A stretch of 64,000 nt of DNA. Source: Aurifilum marmelostoma (lineage: Eukaryota; Ascomycota; Sordariomycetes; Diaporthales; Cryphonectriaceae). Below the pieces are notes generated by a model, which was not told the DNA's origin, made no database searches, and worked only from the letters and a program-made list of their open reading frames with translations. The stretch spans positions 930,001 to 994,000 of the forward strand of contig JAMXSV010000016.1 of assembly GCA_027559495.1 (NCBI GenBank), in the 5' to 3' direction. Of the stretch, positions 32,653 to 44,248 are shown piece by piece. A program made the translations under genes and the position numbers. Each line of letters begins with the position of its first letter. The stretch's first letter is position 1.

Positions 32653-33964
32653 GATGTGCGGTTGTTGTTGATGATGGTAATGGTCTTGTCTGGAAATGGA
32701 TGAAGGCCAGGTCAGGTCAAAGGTAGAAAAGACAGGTCCTGCAGGAAAGGTCTGGCTGGATTTTGAAGCACTAGGTGGTGAAAGGTTGGTTTGATGGTGA
32801 AGGCGAGAAGTCGTTGTTGACTGAGGGGCAAGAGCAAGAGCCGAATGACGTTCTATCTCAAGATCAATAACTTAGTTATACTGAATAGTGTCAGTAGAAG
32901 GGCTGCAGCTTGGGCTGCTAAGCTGATGCGTCACTGGCGGCCTAGCAGCTTGATCCTGACCAACCATAGGGCTGAGTTGGTGTAAGTCAACTGTGGGGAA
33001 GCTTCCCGCAGCCTAAAACCCAGTACCCCCCTCCGGCCCCTCAAAAGTAAAGTGCACCCCCTACACGAAAAAGAATAAACAAGCACTCGATCCTGTTGGG
33101 CAGCCTTGCAGCAGATGGCCAAGACAAAATTAGAGATAGATATGGTCATGCAGGTGGGGATTAATCTCATATATCCTGTTGAGAATTTTGTAATCTTACA
33201 ACCAAGTTTTGAGAGGAGACAGACAGATGGAAGCAGTTGGTCATATGGAGGGCAGGCGATCCAAGGATGACCCTTTACCCCCAGTAGTAAATAGCCTGTA
33301 GTTGTGCTGCATGATGTGTGAGACACTGATGTTTATTCTTTCATGCAGAATTCCAGGGCTACCCTTCTTGGTGTTTGCAATCTCCATCTCTTCTGTTTGT
33401 CAGGAAAACATATTGAAGAGGACTTGACAGTGGGTCTAACCTCGCCTTGCAGCAAGGAGCTCGGGCTGGAGCCCACGCTGGAGCTCACCCCTCAAGCTCA
33501 GGCTCAGGCTCGATGGGACCCTGGTGGGGTACTCTTCTCTACCCTGTACGTACCACAGTAGCACAATAGGTTATTGGGCAACGCCCCGCCCCGGGCCTTG
33601 TTTTGTTGCTGCGTTAACGCCGAACGAACTGACCTCAACAACTGTGCAAGCATGCTTGCTCCTCTGTTTCGCTGCAGAGGATCTCTCAATCTGACACTGC
33701 ACCAGGACAAGACTCGACCTTTTTACACAAGATACCCTCTAATCACCTGTGGAGCCGGCGATCCCTAAGGAAATAAGCCCAACAGTGTCAGACCCTCATC
33801 CTACTCGCCGTGCGGCTGACAAGCAAAGCCGTCCACCACCTTTACGATAACAAGAGTGTCGATAATCCACCGAGACTTGACTTGAGGTCATTATCCACAA
33901 CACACACGCAGACACTCTCTCCACAACGTCCTACAGAGACAGCTACTGCGCCGTGGTTCCATGC
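32653..33964. other. Divergent promoter region, PI31 / VPS9
   Basis: This 1.3-kb spacer has no supported gene. Confidence 0.5.
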
Positions 33965-36563
33965 ATGTCTCCTCCGTTCAGCTCGGACATCTCACAGCAG
34001 CCCACTCCACTGGATCATGCCCAGGACGCTGCTGCCACCGAGGTGAAGAGCGCGATGGGGCCAAGTCAAGAGACGTCATCGTCATCCAACGATGAGGCCA
34101 TGACAGAAACCAAGTCTCTCGTGGCCGAACCTGCTCCGCCGCCCGAGGACCTGATCGCCCTCGACTCAGGCTCCCAGCAGCCTGCTGCCACCGGACAGAA
34201 GAGCGCTGTCCATAGGCCAGAACCTCTGGACCTGCAGTCCGGGGCGCGGGAGGCAGACGAAGGGCTGGAGGCTCCAGAGGCCTCAACAGCGACCCTCAAG
34301 CCCTCCACCCCTATGACCACCACCGCCACCCAGTTCACCAACATCGAGTCAAAGCCATACATCGACCCGACACCGGCCACCCCTTGGACCTCGCGGCCCC
34401 CTTCGAGAACCCCTTCCAGCGCGACCGACCGCCCTCGTCTGTCCTTGGAATCTATACAGGGTCGCTCAGATGACGAGAGGCGTTATACAAGCGAGGACGA
34501 GCGGGATAATGATGGCTCGGAGATACAGAATATCATGGCGCAGTTCAGAGAGGGAGGTGGTGGACCAGGTGAAGAGGAGGTTATGAGTCCCCGGCTCGAG
34601 ATTGCATCCCCCTTCTCCACGGCTTCGATACAACACCCAGCTCGGCGATCCAGTCTGGAGCCTGGCGGGCCGGGGATCTCCCAGCAGCTACAAGGACTGC
34701 GGCTGGAGACCGGCTCTCCGGCGAGTCTGGCGTCCAAGGGCAAGGACCCTGAAGACCAAGGACCGCCAGTGCCCCCCAAGGACCTCTCGATACGCTCCGG
34801 CAGGACGGGCCAGCTCATGAAGGAGGATCGTGAGATCGGCTCCCCGTTATCACCAACAGTCTCGCTGCACAGGCCACCCCCACCAGAGCCCGAGCCTGAA
34901 TCAGCCCTGCCATTCGACTTTCATAGGTTTCTGGAGCAGCTGCGGAACAAAAAGGCTGACCCCGTTGCGAAGTACCTGCGGTCTTTTCTAAACGAGTTCG
35001 GCAAACGGCAGTGGATGGTGCACGAGCAGGTCAAGATAATCAGCGACTTTCTTGCCTTCATCGCCAACAAGATGGCCCTATGTGACGTGTGGAAGGATGT
35101 GTCCGATGCCGAGTTTGACAATGCAAGGGAGGGCATGGAGAAGCTTGTCATGAACCGACTTTATACCCAGACATTCTCGCCTGCGATTGCACCCCCGCAG
35201 CCGATACCAGGAGGGAAACCGCGGAGAAAAGGTGGCGAGCGGCCCATGGGACCGGGGCGTAGGGGCCAACATCAAGAGGACGTCGAGCGTGACGAGGTGG
35301 TCGCTCAGAAGATCAAGATCTACGGCTGGGTTCGAGAGGAGCATCTGGACATCCCCCCAGTTGGTGACAGCGGGAAGCGCTTCCTGAAACTTGCCCAACA
35401 AGGTCAGACCAATCCATATTCACACGTGCAGTCGAGCCTCAACTGATAGAGTCAGAACTCCTCAAGATCAAGTCCTATCGGGCGCCGAGAGATAAGATCA
35501 TCTGTATATTGAACTGCTGCAAAGTCATTTTCGGTAAGTGTTGCTACCGAGCTCCCGGTCCGGAATGTGCAGGCTGACACAGAACATAGGCCTCCTCAAA
35601 CACTCGAAAGCCGACTCGTCTGCGGACTCATTCATGCCACTACTAATTTACGTCACCCTGCAAGCAAACCCCGAGCACATAGTATCCAACGTGCAGTATA
35701 TACTTAGGTTTCGCAACCAGGACAAGCTTGGTGGCGAAGCGGGCTACTACCTGTCCTCATTGGTAAGACATCGCATCTCCCTCCTATCCAACTCGATTTG
35801 CCAGCTGACGCGTCTACCAAAGATGGGCGCTATCCAGTTCATCGAGAACATGGATCGCACCACGCTCACGATCACCGATGAAGAATTCGAAAAGAGTGTT
35901 GAGGCTGCTGTCTCTGCCATTGCCGAGAAGCATAGATTGGAATCTCCACGCACTTCCACCACCCTCGACAGGCCAAATCAGCTCCTTATCGGAACAGGCG
36001 AGCCCTCGTCGGCCAGACAGTCTCTGGAGCAGAATGTGGCAGGTCAATCATCATACTCACCTCGCCAATCCACTTCTTCGAATGACGACAACGGCGATTA
36101 TGACGAGAAGGCCGCCATCACTGGGCTCCTTCGGTCGATCCAGAAACCCCTCTCGACCATCGGCAGAATGTTCTCCGACGACGGCGACCCACCCGCCCAG
36201 TCGAGCTCCTCAGCCCGCAGCCCATCACGGACGCCCCATCCATCAGGCGGAGACAGCAGCCGCAGGAGCGCAAGCGCCCACGGTCGGTATTCTGCAGAGG
36301 AGGCGGCAGCCAGACAGGCCAGCGCCGAGGTTGCAGAAGCGCAGCGAATCAACCGGGCTGAACATGCGAATATCGTCGAAACGCTAGCCGGCATGTTCCC
36401 GGATCTGGACAAGGAGGTCATTAGTGATGTGGTCTACCAGAAGGAAGGACGGTATGTTCAATCTCTTCTCTTGATGGTGTGAAATGTGCGTGTGTCTGTA
36501 GACTAACAACAGTCGTACAGAGTCGGGTTGGCGGTGGATGCATGCCTGGCACTTTCAGCATGA
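33965..36563 (+). CDS. VPS9: Vps9 Rab5 guanine-nucleotide exchange factor with CUE domain
   Basis: Activator of Rab5-type GTPases (Vps21/Ypt5x) on endosomes, with a ubiquitin-binding CUE domain. Five exons: 33965-35402, 35450-35533, 35590-35762, 35823-36451 and 36521-36563, giving 788 aa. The first 300 residues are Ser/Pro-rich and disordered. The helical bundle starts at FDFHRFLEQLRNKKADPVAKYLRSFL. The Vps9 core runs over exons 1-4 (KIYGWVREEHLDIP, KIKSYRAPRDKIICILNCCKVI, SADSFMPLLIYVTLQANPEHIVSN, LGGEAGYYLSSLMGAIQFIENMD). The C-terminal CUE domain has ETLAGMFPDLDKEVISDVVYQ and is completed by a 43-nt last exon (VGLAVDACLALSA). Intron 1 is short (47 nt). The frame upstream of 33965 begins with GTG, and an out-of-frame ATG sits at 33961, so MSPPFSSD is taken as the start. 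Confidence 0.9.
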
Positions 36564-37122
36564 GCTTTAGCTCGTACTAACAGATTGAAAATTTCATGCT
36601 TGACTTTGTCCCGGGGGAAGAGAATGGATCAACCGTGTCTGAGCATCAGCGGCGCTTAATGGGAGTAGGTAAAGAGGCGGGCTATGTCATAGTTCCTGGA
36701 GTTGGCCGGCCTGCATCTAATGAAAGCATTGATCAACGTAATGTTGCAACATGATCATGTGGCTGGCTACATAGGTCACACTTCCCTGTTTCGTTGATTG
36801 TATCGTGACATGACAGCGACGCTTAAAGACAAGGGACTCATAATATCAATCGACCGACCGTACATCGAGCCGGATGCAGAGAGTGTGTGTGATATAAGGA
36901 ACGTCTTGGAACGTGGGGGTCATCGTAGATCCACAGCTTACTTACTACTACTTCATAAGGCTCAAGTCTACGCAACTCAGCATCTTCCTACCCCTACCTC
37001 CTCACACAACGACAATCCTATCGTGACAGAAACAAGGCCTGGACAAGAATTCAAGATTAAAAAAATCATGTACCTCGACACGAGCTCTGGAGGGTGTACG
37101 TTGCGGCAAAAGCGGCAAAAGA
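36564..37122. other. Spacer between VPS9 and the tRNA pair
   Basis: No gene is seen. A 135-codon open frame running over it and into the first tRNA gene (36798-37205, plus) is judged chance. Confidence 0.5.
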
Positions 37123-37194
37123 TGCCGACTTGCGGACTCGAACCGCAGATCTTCGCATTACGAGTGCGACGCCTTACCGCTTGGCCAAGCCGGC
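37123..37194 (-). tRNA. tRNA-Thr (anticodon CGT), copy 1
   Basis: On the minus strand it folds as a cloverleaf: acceptor stem GCCGGCT / AGTCGGC with one G-T pair, D arm GCC..GGC, anticodon stem TCGCA / TGCGA around loop CTCGTAA, T arm TGCGG / CCGCA around TTCGAGT, and discriminator A. The loop gives anticodon CGT, which reads ACG (Thr). 72 nt including the discriminator, no intron. A short T-run follows on the transcribed strand, fitting a Pol III stop. Confidence 0.92.
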
Positions 37195-37278
37195 AACATG
37201 AATGATTCATGGCATTTTTGCACGATACATAACCCTAGCAGCCCACACGGCAAGCCGCACCCACCGGCAAAAAGTGAT

Positions 37279-37350
37279 TGCCGACTTGCGGACTCGAACC
37301 GCAGATCTTCGCATTACGAGTGCGACGCCTTACCGCTTGGCCAAGCCGGC
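37279..37350 (-). tRNA. tRNA-Thr (anticodon CGT), copy 2
   Basis: Identical over 72 nt to the copy at 37123-37194, in the same orientation, 84 bp upstream of it on the minus strand. Same cloverleaf, anticodon CGT and no intron. The transcribed strand has TTTTT just past the gene, as expected for Pol III. Confidence 0.92.
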
Positions 37351-38757
37351 GAGGGCATGGATGACTCAGCAATTTTGGGGGTTGCTTATATTGCTTTGCA
37401 CTCTGCGCGGTGGTGAGGTTGGATTTGATGATGGCCTTGGTCGGAAGATCTGGGTGTGTGCTGTATGTTTTAGTGTTTGAGTTCTGGGTTGTGGATGCAT
37501 AGAGGGAGTTGAAAAGGGCTAACGTTCTTCCAGGGAATGTAGAGTCACCAGTGCAGATAGAGCCTTAAGGAGGCTTCCTGTTCTGATGGTTGTGGCTAAT
37601 AATATCAAAAGGGGTTGTGTTGTTGTATTCCTTGCAATGTCAAAACAGAGAGAGGAGAAAGTGAGGGGGTGGGATAGAAGGAATGAAGAGAAACTGAGGC
37701 TGTGGTCAGCCTGGTCCATAGGCCGGGTAGGATTTCCTTGTGAAAAGTTTCCAGTGACTGACAAGCATAAGCCCTTTTGGTCTGATAGAGCCAGACCTCA
37801 ACTTTTCATTTGCTACATTCTTCTTTTTGGCCTCCAAGAGAGACTCTGTTGACAAAGTTCTATTACTCTCCGGCACTCTTTGACTATCTTACTCCAGCAC
37901 ATCGATATCACTTTGGCATGAATGTCTAGCTGATTGACATCTGCTGGATAGTCACGACTGAACAACCAAGGCATGCTGTATTCATTCCTTTCATCCATTT
38001 CAATGAGCACTTTGCTACCTCTCTGATAATTACCACTCGACTCACTCATTCTTCGTGCTTGTGTCATTCTCAATATCGCAAGTCGTCTTCACAAAAGTCA
38101 AAGAACTTGATCTGAACCTTTTGTCAAGTGTAAATCATTCTCCCTCTTTTTCACATCACACCCTGTGCCTCCTTCGTCTGCCTACCCCCCTCTCAGTATC
38201 GTCTTTGCTCTCTTTTCTAGATATTTCAGAATTCTTTGATCTTTGTCTCGCCTCACAAGTCACCGCTGCATCACATATTTCATCGACTCAGGCTCCACCA
38301 TTGCGCATACCACCACTTCAAGATCCGGCTGCCTATGGATCTGCTCTGTCCATTATATTTTTCAACCTTCCACAAGACTTCACAAGGCCGGGAATAGTCT
38401 TTCTCTCTGCTCCTAAACGCCCGAAGGGAGAAAATTGGCCTTTAGCCTCGCCTCGAGGTTTCACGGGTTTCTGCATCAGCCTCCTTGCGCTCCCCTCTCC
38501 TCCCATTGTTTTGCAACATCACGTTTCTCTTTCCTTTCGCAAACATTGACTTGGTTGGGGGTTTTCTTCTGGCCTGCCGTCCTATCAACCTCTCCCATCG
38601 CGCGAGCCCTTCTCTCCTGCCCAAAATATCTCTGGTACGTCTTACTCCGCAATGCGGGCTCGTCCATTTCTACTGCAGTTCGTAGCCTAACTATCATGAC
38701 TCCCAGGCTTTTTCCTCTCTCATTTTGCCTCTTTGCCGCCTCTTTGAAGAGTTCAAC
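37351..38757. other. Upstream region of the RID-type methyltransferase
   Basis: This 1.4-kb stretch is pyrimidine-rich on the plus strand near the methyltransferase gene, suggesting a promoter and leader. No supported gene. Confidence 0.5.
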
Positions 38758-41096
38758 ATGGCTGGAAGGTACGAAATGCATCGCGAGCGCCCTCACGTCG
38801 GCAACGTGGAGAGGGAAACGATAACCCTATCAGACGACGACGACGACGACGACAAAACACTATACAGCACTGCACGCAGCATCGAGCAGGACGAATCTGA
38901 AGTAATCCAGGACCTCATTGACTTGACTCAAGACGATGATGATGGTGATGACTACAGAGGCCCAGAAGCGTCGTCCTGGCCTGATCCTAGCCGTCAACGT
39001 TTCCCAAGGTCAAGCGTCAGAGTCAGAGGGACTGAACTGGCCGTACACGATGTTGTCGAGCTTGCCGAGCCCATCGGCAAATGGGCCAGCCAATTCCTCG
39101 AGATCGAAGAGATCTGTGTCGAGTCCATGTCCAACGTGTTACTCCGTGGTATACTCTATACCCGGACCAGAAACCTGCAAGGACGACTTGAGCCAAGACG
39201 GAACGAGACCTGCCGGATCATCGAGGTCGACTACAATAACAGTCAAGGCGGTGAGCAGCAGTTGCTCACCGAAGTCCCTGCGGACCAAGTGTTGGTCAAG
39301 AGGGTGCTCAACAAGACCAACTCGAATTTCCCCGGTTGCCGTTATGGCAACGACGCAACCTGGTCCTCCAAGTCACCCGCACAGCGGGAGGACCAAGCTC
39401 CCTTGACGTGCCGGTGGCAGATGCGCGTCGAGTATCAAAATGCCCGCTACCGAAAGATTGACCGCCCCCTTGGCGGGGCATTGATACATCTCACGGAGGA
39501 CGATGTCGAGAATAATAGTCCATACCGCGTCTCTGATCAGCAGCGCCGGCAAGACTGGCGCGGCCGCCGACGCGGTACACGAGCCAAGACGCCCGGAAAA
39601 TACACGTTTGGTGACATATTCTGCGGTGCTGGCGGTGCTTCTCGTGGCGCCGTCATGGCTGGCTTTGAGGTGAGTTAACCTTTTATCAAGCGGTCAATAA
39701 TCACCATCCAAGGAACGAGTTGCTGATTCGATGTGACTGCATCTCGTCCACCAGCCCATCTTCGCGGTGGACCACTGGTCCGTAGCGTGTCAGAGCTATC
39801 GACGCAATTTTCCCAACACGAGCCTGTTTCAGCAAGACATATACGAGTTCATCCACGATCCCGAGAGGTTCTATATCGACGTGCTGCATATCTCACCACC
39901 TTGCCAGCCGTACAGCCCGATCCACGTCCACGAGGGCGCAAATGATGAGGCGAATACTGCTGCTCTGTTCTTTCATGACGTGCTGGAAAAGACGCACCCG
40001 CGGCTCATTACCCTCGAGCAGACGTTCGGGCTCACCCACAGCAAGCATGAGTTATGGTTTAATGCGTTGATCCGAGGCTTCACTTCCCGTAATTACTCTA
40101 TCAAGTGGTGAGTCGTCATGAGCATGCTTCCGTTTGTAACTGATCCTGATACTAACGAAACTTTTTAGGAAGAACCAGCTTCCCTTGGTGGAGTTTGGAC
40201 TACCGCAGACACGCAAGCGTCTGATCATGATCGGAGCCTGCCCTGGCGAGAAGCTCCCTCCTCAGCTCGCCGCAACACACGGCACGCAGCCGCACCAGAC
40301 GCCTTTTGTCACCGAGGGCGACGCCATTGGCCGTATACCCAGAGGTAGTACGCTACATGATGTACATGCGGCCCGGCGAGTCAACGTCGCACCAAGAGAT
40401 CCGAACTTGCCACTACGACGCACAATTACTTGTTCTGGGGCCGAAAACACGTACCATTACAATGGCCAACGTGCATACACGTTACGGGAGCTTGCCTGCC
40501 TCCAGGGTTTCCCGAACTCGCATATCTTCGAGGGCCACTGCCAGGGAGTAATCAAGAGGCAGATCGGGAATGCGTTCCCGCCAAGGGCGGTTGAGGCCAT
40601 CTACGGGCACCTTCGGAACTGGCTGGAGCAGCAAGATGATGTTCGAGTATCAGCTGTCTCTGCCCCAACGACTCCCCGTAGGGTCTCCAGCGGTATCACA
40701 TTGCCAGCAAGGTCTGGCGGCTCTGCTCCGCGCCCAGAGTCTTGGTGGGACTTTCTGCGGACTCCGTCAACTGGGTCTCGAGCTTCACTTACCATGAGCC
40801 CGAGCCCGAGCCTTGCTCAGAAAGCCAAGCGGACGATAGCTGCCGTCGAGTTTGATGACAACGAGGTGCTGAGGGAGTCACCGCTGAAGCGGGGACGTCT
40901 TGACGGCAATGCTGAGGAGCCCTCGCGCTGTCTGGATAGTGAGAGGAGACGCGAGGCTTCCATCTCGTCTGCTTCTTCTTCTTCTTCAGAGGACTCTGTG
41001 TCACCTCTCCAGGAAGGGAGGCGGGCTCTGTCGTTTGGCAACAGGCTTGGCAAGCTGCCTGCTACTCGTAACAGTAGCAAGGATTGGATTTTCTGA
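38758..41096 (+). CDS. rid: RID/Masc1-type DNA cytosine-5 methyltransferase
   Basis: Member of the fungal family needed for repeat-induced point mutation in Neurospora (RID) and for premeiotic methylation in Ascobolus (Masc1). Three exons: 38758-39669, 39755-40107 and 40169-41096, giving 730 aa. After an acidic N-terminus (DDDDDDD, TQDDDDGDD) comes a BAH-like region, about 90-215 (TELAVHDVVELAEPIGKWAS). Motif I is TFGDIFCGAGGASRG (about 284), motif IV ISPPCQPYSP with Cys354, and motif VI LEQTFG with EQT at about 392-394. Motif VIII is QTRKRLIMIG, motif IX LRELACLQGFP and motif X IKRQIGNAFPPRAVEAIY. EQT in place of the usual ENV marks the RID/Masc1 clade and argues against DIM-2. The Ser-rich tail (SASSSSSEDSVS) is outside the catalytic domain. 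The first in-frame ATG is used. Confidence 0.9.
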
Positions 41097-44000
41097 AGAC
41101 AGCAGAATGGACTCAGGGACCATGCGTATGCAAGATAAAGGGAGATTTTGTGGGATTAGTGGGGGATCCTCCCGAGACCTGTGCTGAAGACAGTCGATCA
41201 CACTCCTCTTCTCGTGGACTACTGGTGAGATGGCTGAGTCTTCAACAGGAATTATGCGTACGAAGACGGCGACGACCGCGAAGGACTTGCAGAACATGTA
41301 TCAGAGCCAGGCGGCAGGATGTGAGCGGGGCTGGATGAGAGCAAAGGCGGTGAAAATGGGTAGAAAATAAGCTGTAGCTCTGAACACGATAGGGCCCGAT
41401 CATTCCATTTTGTCTCGGCGAGGGCAAGGCTATTAATAAATTGAGGCGCAGCCTGTGATAATCAAGGGTTCATCGCTGCTCCTGCTTGTAGGTATGGCCC
41501 GAGCTTGACAGGTCGTGGGGACGACAAAGAACCTTAAAGATTGAAAATTTGACCTTGAATATGCATGACGCGTGTGCAGTGAGTCTGGGCATTTCTAATG
41601 AGAGATAGTAAAGTTTGAGTGGGCAGTGCGATGCAATGCAGGGAATTGAGGCCAGTATAGTGCTTCTTCTTTGGTGGTGCTTTTTTTTTCTTCTTCTTCT
41701 TCTTCTTTCCCTATAAAATTCCTTTGTTTCCTTTTCCCCTTTGCCCTTTCCCTCTTCTCATAACTCCAAGTCAGTCGCACATGCCAAATTGAGCATCAGT
41801 CTGTGCCATTTTGGGACAGGCATGCAGACGAAACAGACCCCACCTGCCCTGCTCTAGAGCGGCCTTGCGGGTTCTGTCACCGCGAGTGCTTGGCAGCGGG
41901 GACCGACTGCTCCTTCTGCTGTCGGCAGTGGTGACCTCACAACACTGAGAAGGGACGATCATGACCTGTTCTGCCGTGGCCGAGTCCCCGTTTCTGCATC
42001 AAGGAGTCGGAGAATTTCCTCCTCTGCTGCTGCTATCGCTGCTGCAGACCCAGAGAGAACAGGGCCAAAAGAATTCAGGTTTTTTTTTTCTTTCCTTTTC
42101 TCTCATTTTAGTTCTTTACTAATCGGGCGATCTGCGATGCACAAACACACACACACACACATCATTCGGCACAGTGCTTCCGAGAATATTGATGACAAGG
42201 TTGCAGCAGCTATTGCTCACTTCTGCATCGTCATGGATGGGAAATGTTGGACGAACCAAGGTTCCAGGATCGATGCAGAGAGAGAGAGATCGCGACCATG
42301 GCCCTCGTCATGGCCCTTCAGCGAACTGATACCCCAGCCACGTGCTCCGGCCTTCCTTCGGCTAGAACGGCACGCACGGCGGTCGGGACGAAACAAGCTT
42401 TCTTGTCTCCAGCCCTCCCCCCTCCTCCTCCGACACCAGAGATATCGTCGATCTTCTCAAGACGCGTCATGTCTTTGGTTCGTAATTACGATAATGTCGA
42501 GCAGACCCTCCTCACAAAGCTGTAACCAACCCACAGAAGCGGGCAGATATAGAGACAGATGATGGATCTGCTGTTGCGGTCAGACAAGAACCAAAAAAGA
42601 GAGAAGGGGACGAGAAAAAAAGTACACCGAGGCGGGCTGCTCAGCCCCAGATGACAAAAGTCCATAGGACGATGGCGAGCTTGACAACAGCCACAAGCCC
42701 CCACACCCGCGGGGACAAATTCCTGCCTTGGCTCCTTGGTGTGAGGGCCTCGTCCCTGAGCGGCCCGTCTTGTAGCAAGTCAGCACTACTTCCTCTTCAG
42801 CAGCAACGGTACGAACCAGAAGCTAAGTGACACCCCAACCCCAGCAGGCGCAGTAAGTGAAAAGGCTATCCTCGAGGCTACACTAGCATCGGACTCGCTC
42901 TCATGCGTCGTTCGGAACCCAAATTCTCACAGCCTACAACCCGCCTTGCCCTGCCCTGCCCGCTACTGTTTCCAATGGTATGAAAGTGGACGCCCACTGC
43001 ATCTCTGCCTGTGCACAAACACGCACGGCTCATATTCAGCGGGCGAATGGGGTACCGCATAACTCCCGACCACGAAGCGATGGTTCGTCCCACCTCTTCG
43101 CCCTTCTGTCAAGCCTGTCTCGAGCTATCGTGGGACTACATGCTATAGTAGTATCGCAAGGTTGCAATTGTGATGTTTTAAGCTTCTCCCTCCCTCCCTC
43201 ACTCTCTCTCTCTCTTTATCTCTCGGACAGAGGGAGCTGCGCCTCACTGGCCCCCCTGCTTCCCAACCCAAGACCTCGGGAAGGTCATGTCTTGAGCCTA
43301 CCTGTCACCCTCTCTGTTCTAACCTCTCGAGGCTTCCACCCTCCCTCTCACCTCTGTCCCTAATTCGTCCTGTCTTGTGTGTTGGACAGGGCCGGGGGGG
43401 GGGCCAAAGGAACATGTCAAGGGCAGATTGGTCAAGGCTCACTTGCTATCCACTACCCACTACCACGTTCCCTAGTGATGATCTAGTTCTGGCGCTCACC
43501 CGTGTTCCTCCTCCTCCTTCTCCATGGCCCGCATCTTCCAACGCCATGATGGCCGTGCCGGGGCCTTAGGCTCCATTAATATTATTAGGCTCGCTTACAT
43601 AGCTACCTACAAGTACCCAGTCAGCCTTGACTTTGATGTCATGCCCATCTCCCTGTCCTTCCTCTCTCTTTTTTCCTGTCCTCTTCACGGCCGTAGACAA
43701 AGCATCTTATATGGCCGTCCCGTCCCGCCCTTGGTCTGAATATCTGTGTGAGGGTATGTACTTCAGCCTATTGTCAGGGCCCGTTCCGTCATTGTCTTTC
43801 GTGTCCTGGGGAGGCTTTCCCTTGTTTTCTTGGCGCTCGACCACCTCCTTCTGTCGTCGAGGCTTCACCCGCATACAGATGAAGGACCATTTTGTGGTCG
43901 GCCCCTCAGCTTCATCCTCTCCCTTGCCCACCTTCTCCTCTACTTTGATTCCATGACAATTCAAGTCAAATAGGCTGGGGCAGTCAATTATCTCCTTTTC

Positions 44001-44248
44001 CCAAGAGGTTGGGTATTTCTATCTAAAAAGTAGAATTCGCCTGCCAACGATCACCACGCGTCTCCCTCTACTGCCCTCGCATTGGCCCAATTGCCTTGGG
44101 TGAACCAACACATTCATCAGGGCGTTCATTCCCTTCACTGGCTCCGACGATAGACAAATACGGTTCATTGCTATATGCAAGACAATATCAGATACTACCA
44201 CTGTCACAACAACACAAATAACTAGGCAAATCCTCCAGAGGGGACGCC
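41097..44248. other. Intergenic region, about 3.15 kb
   Basis: No supported gene. It has a (CTT)n tract at about 41688-41706, a (CA)n tract at about 42144-42160, CT-rich stretches at about 43185-43225 and a G-run at about 43389-43399. Part is probably the leader of the CE3-like gene. Confidence 0.5.
41688..41706. repeat. (CTT)n tract
   Basis: About six TTC/CTT units in the 3' flank of the methyltransferase gene. Confidence 0.75.

Noticed and set aside
33953..33964. Upstream start for VPS9
   Set aside because: It would begin at GTG. ATG at 33965 is the first in-frame ATG.
36798..37205. 135-codon open frame on the plus strand
   Set aside because: It runs antisense through the first tRNA-Thr gene and its end is the reverse of the tRNA. 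Not a believable protein.
38725..38757. N-terminal extension of the methyltransferase (11 residues)
   Set aside because: The extension begins with TTG, not ATG. The first in-frame ATG at 38758 has a good context (CAACATGG).
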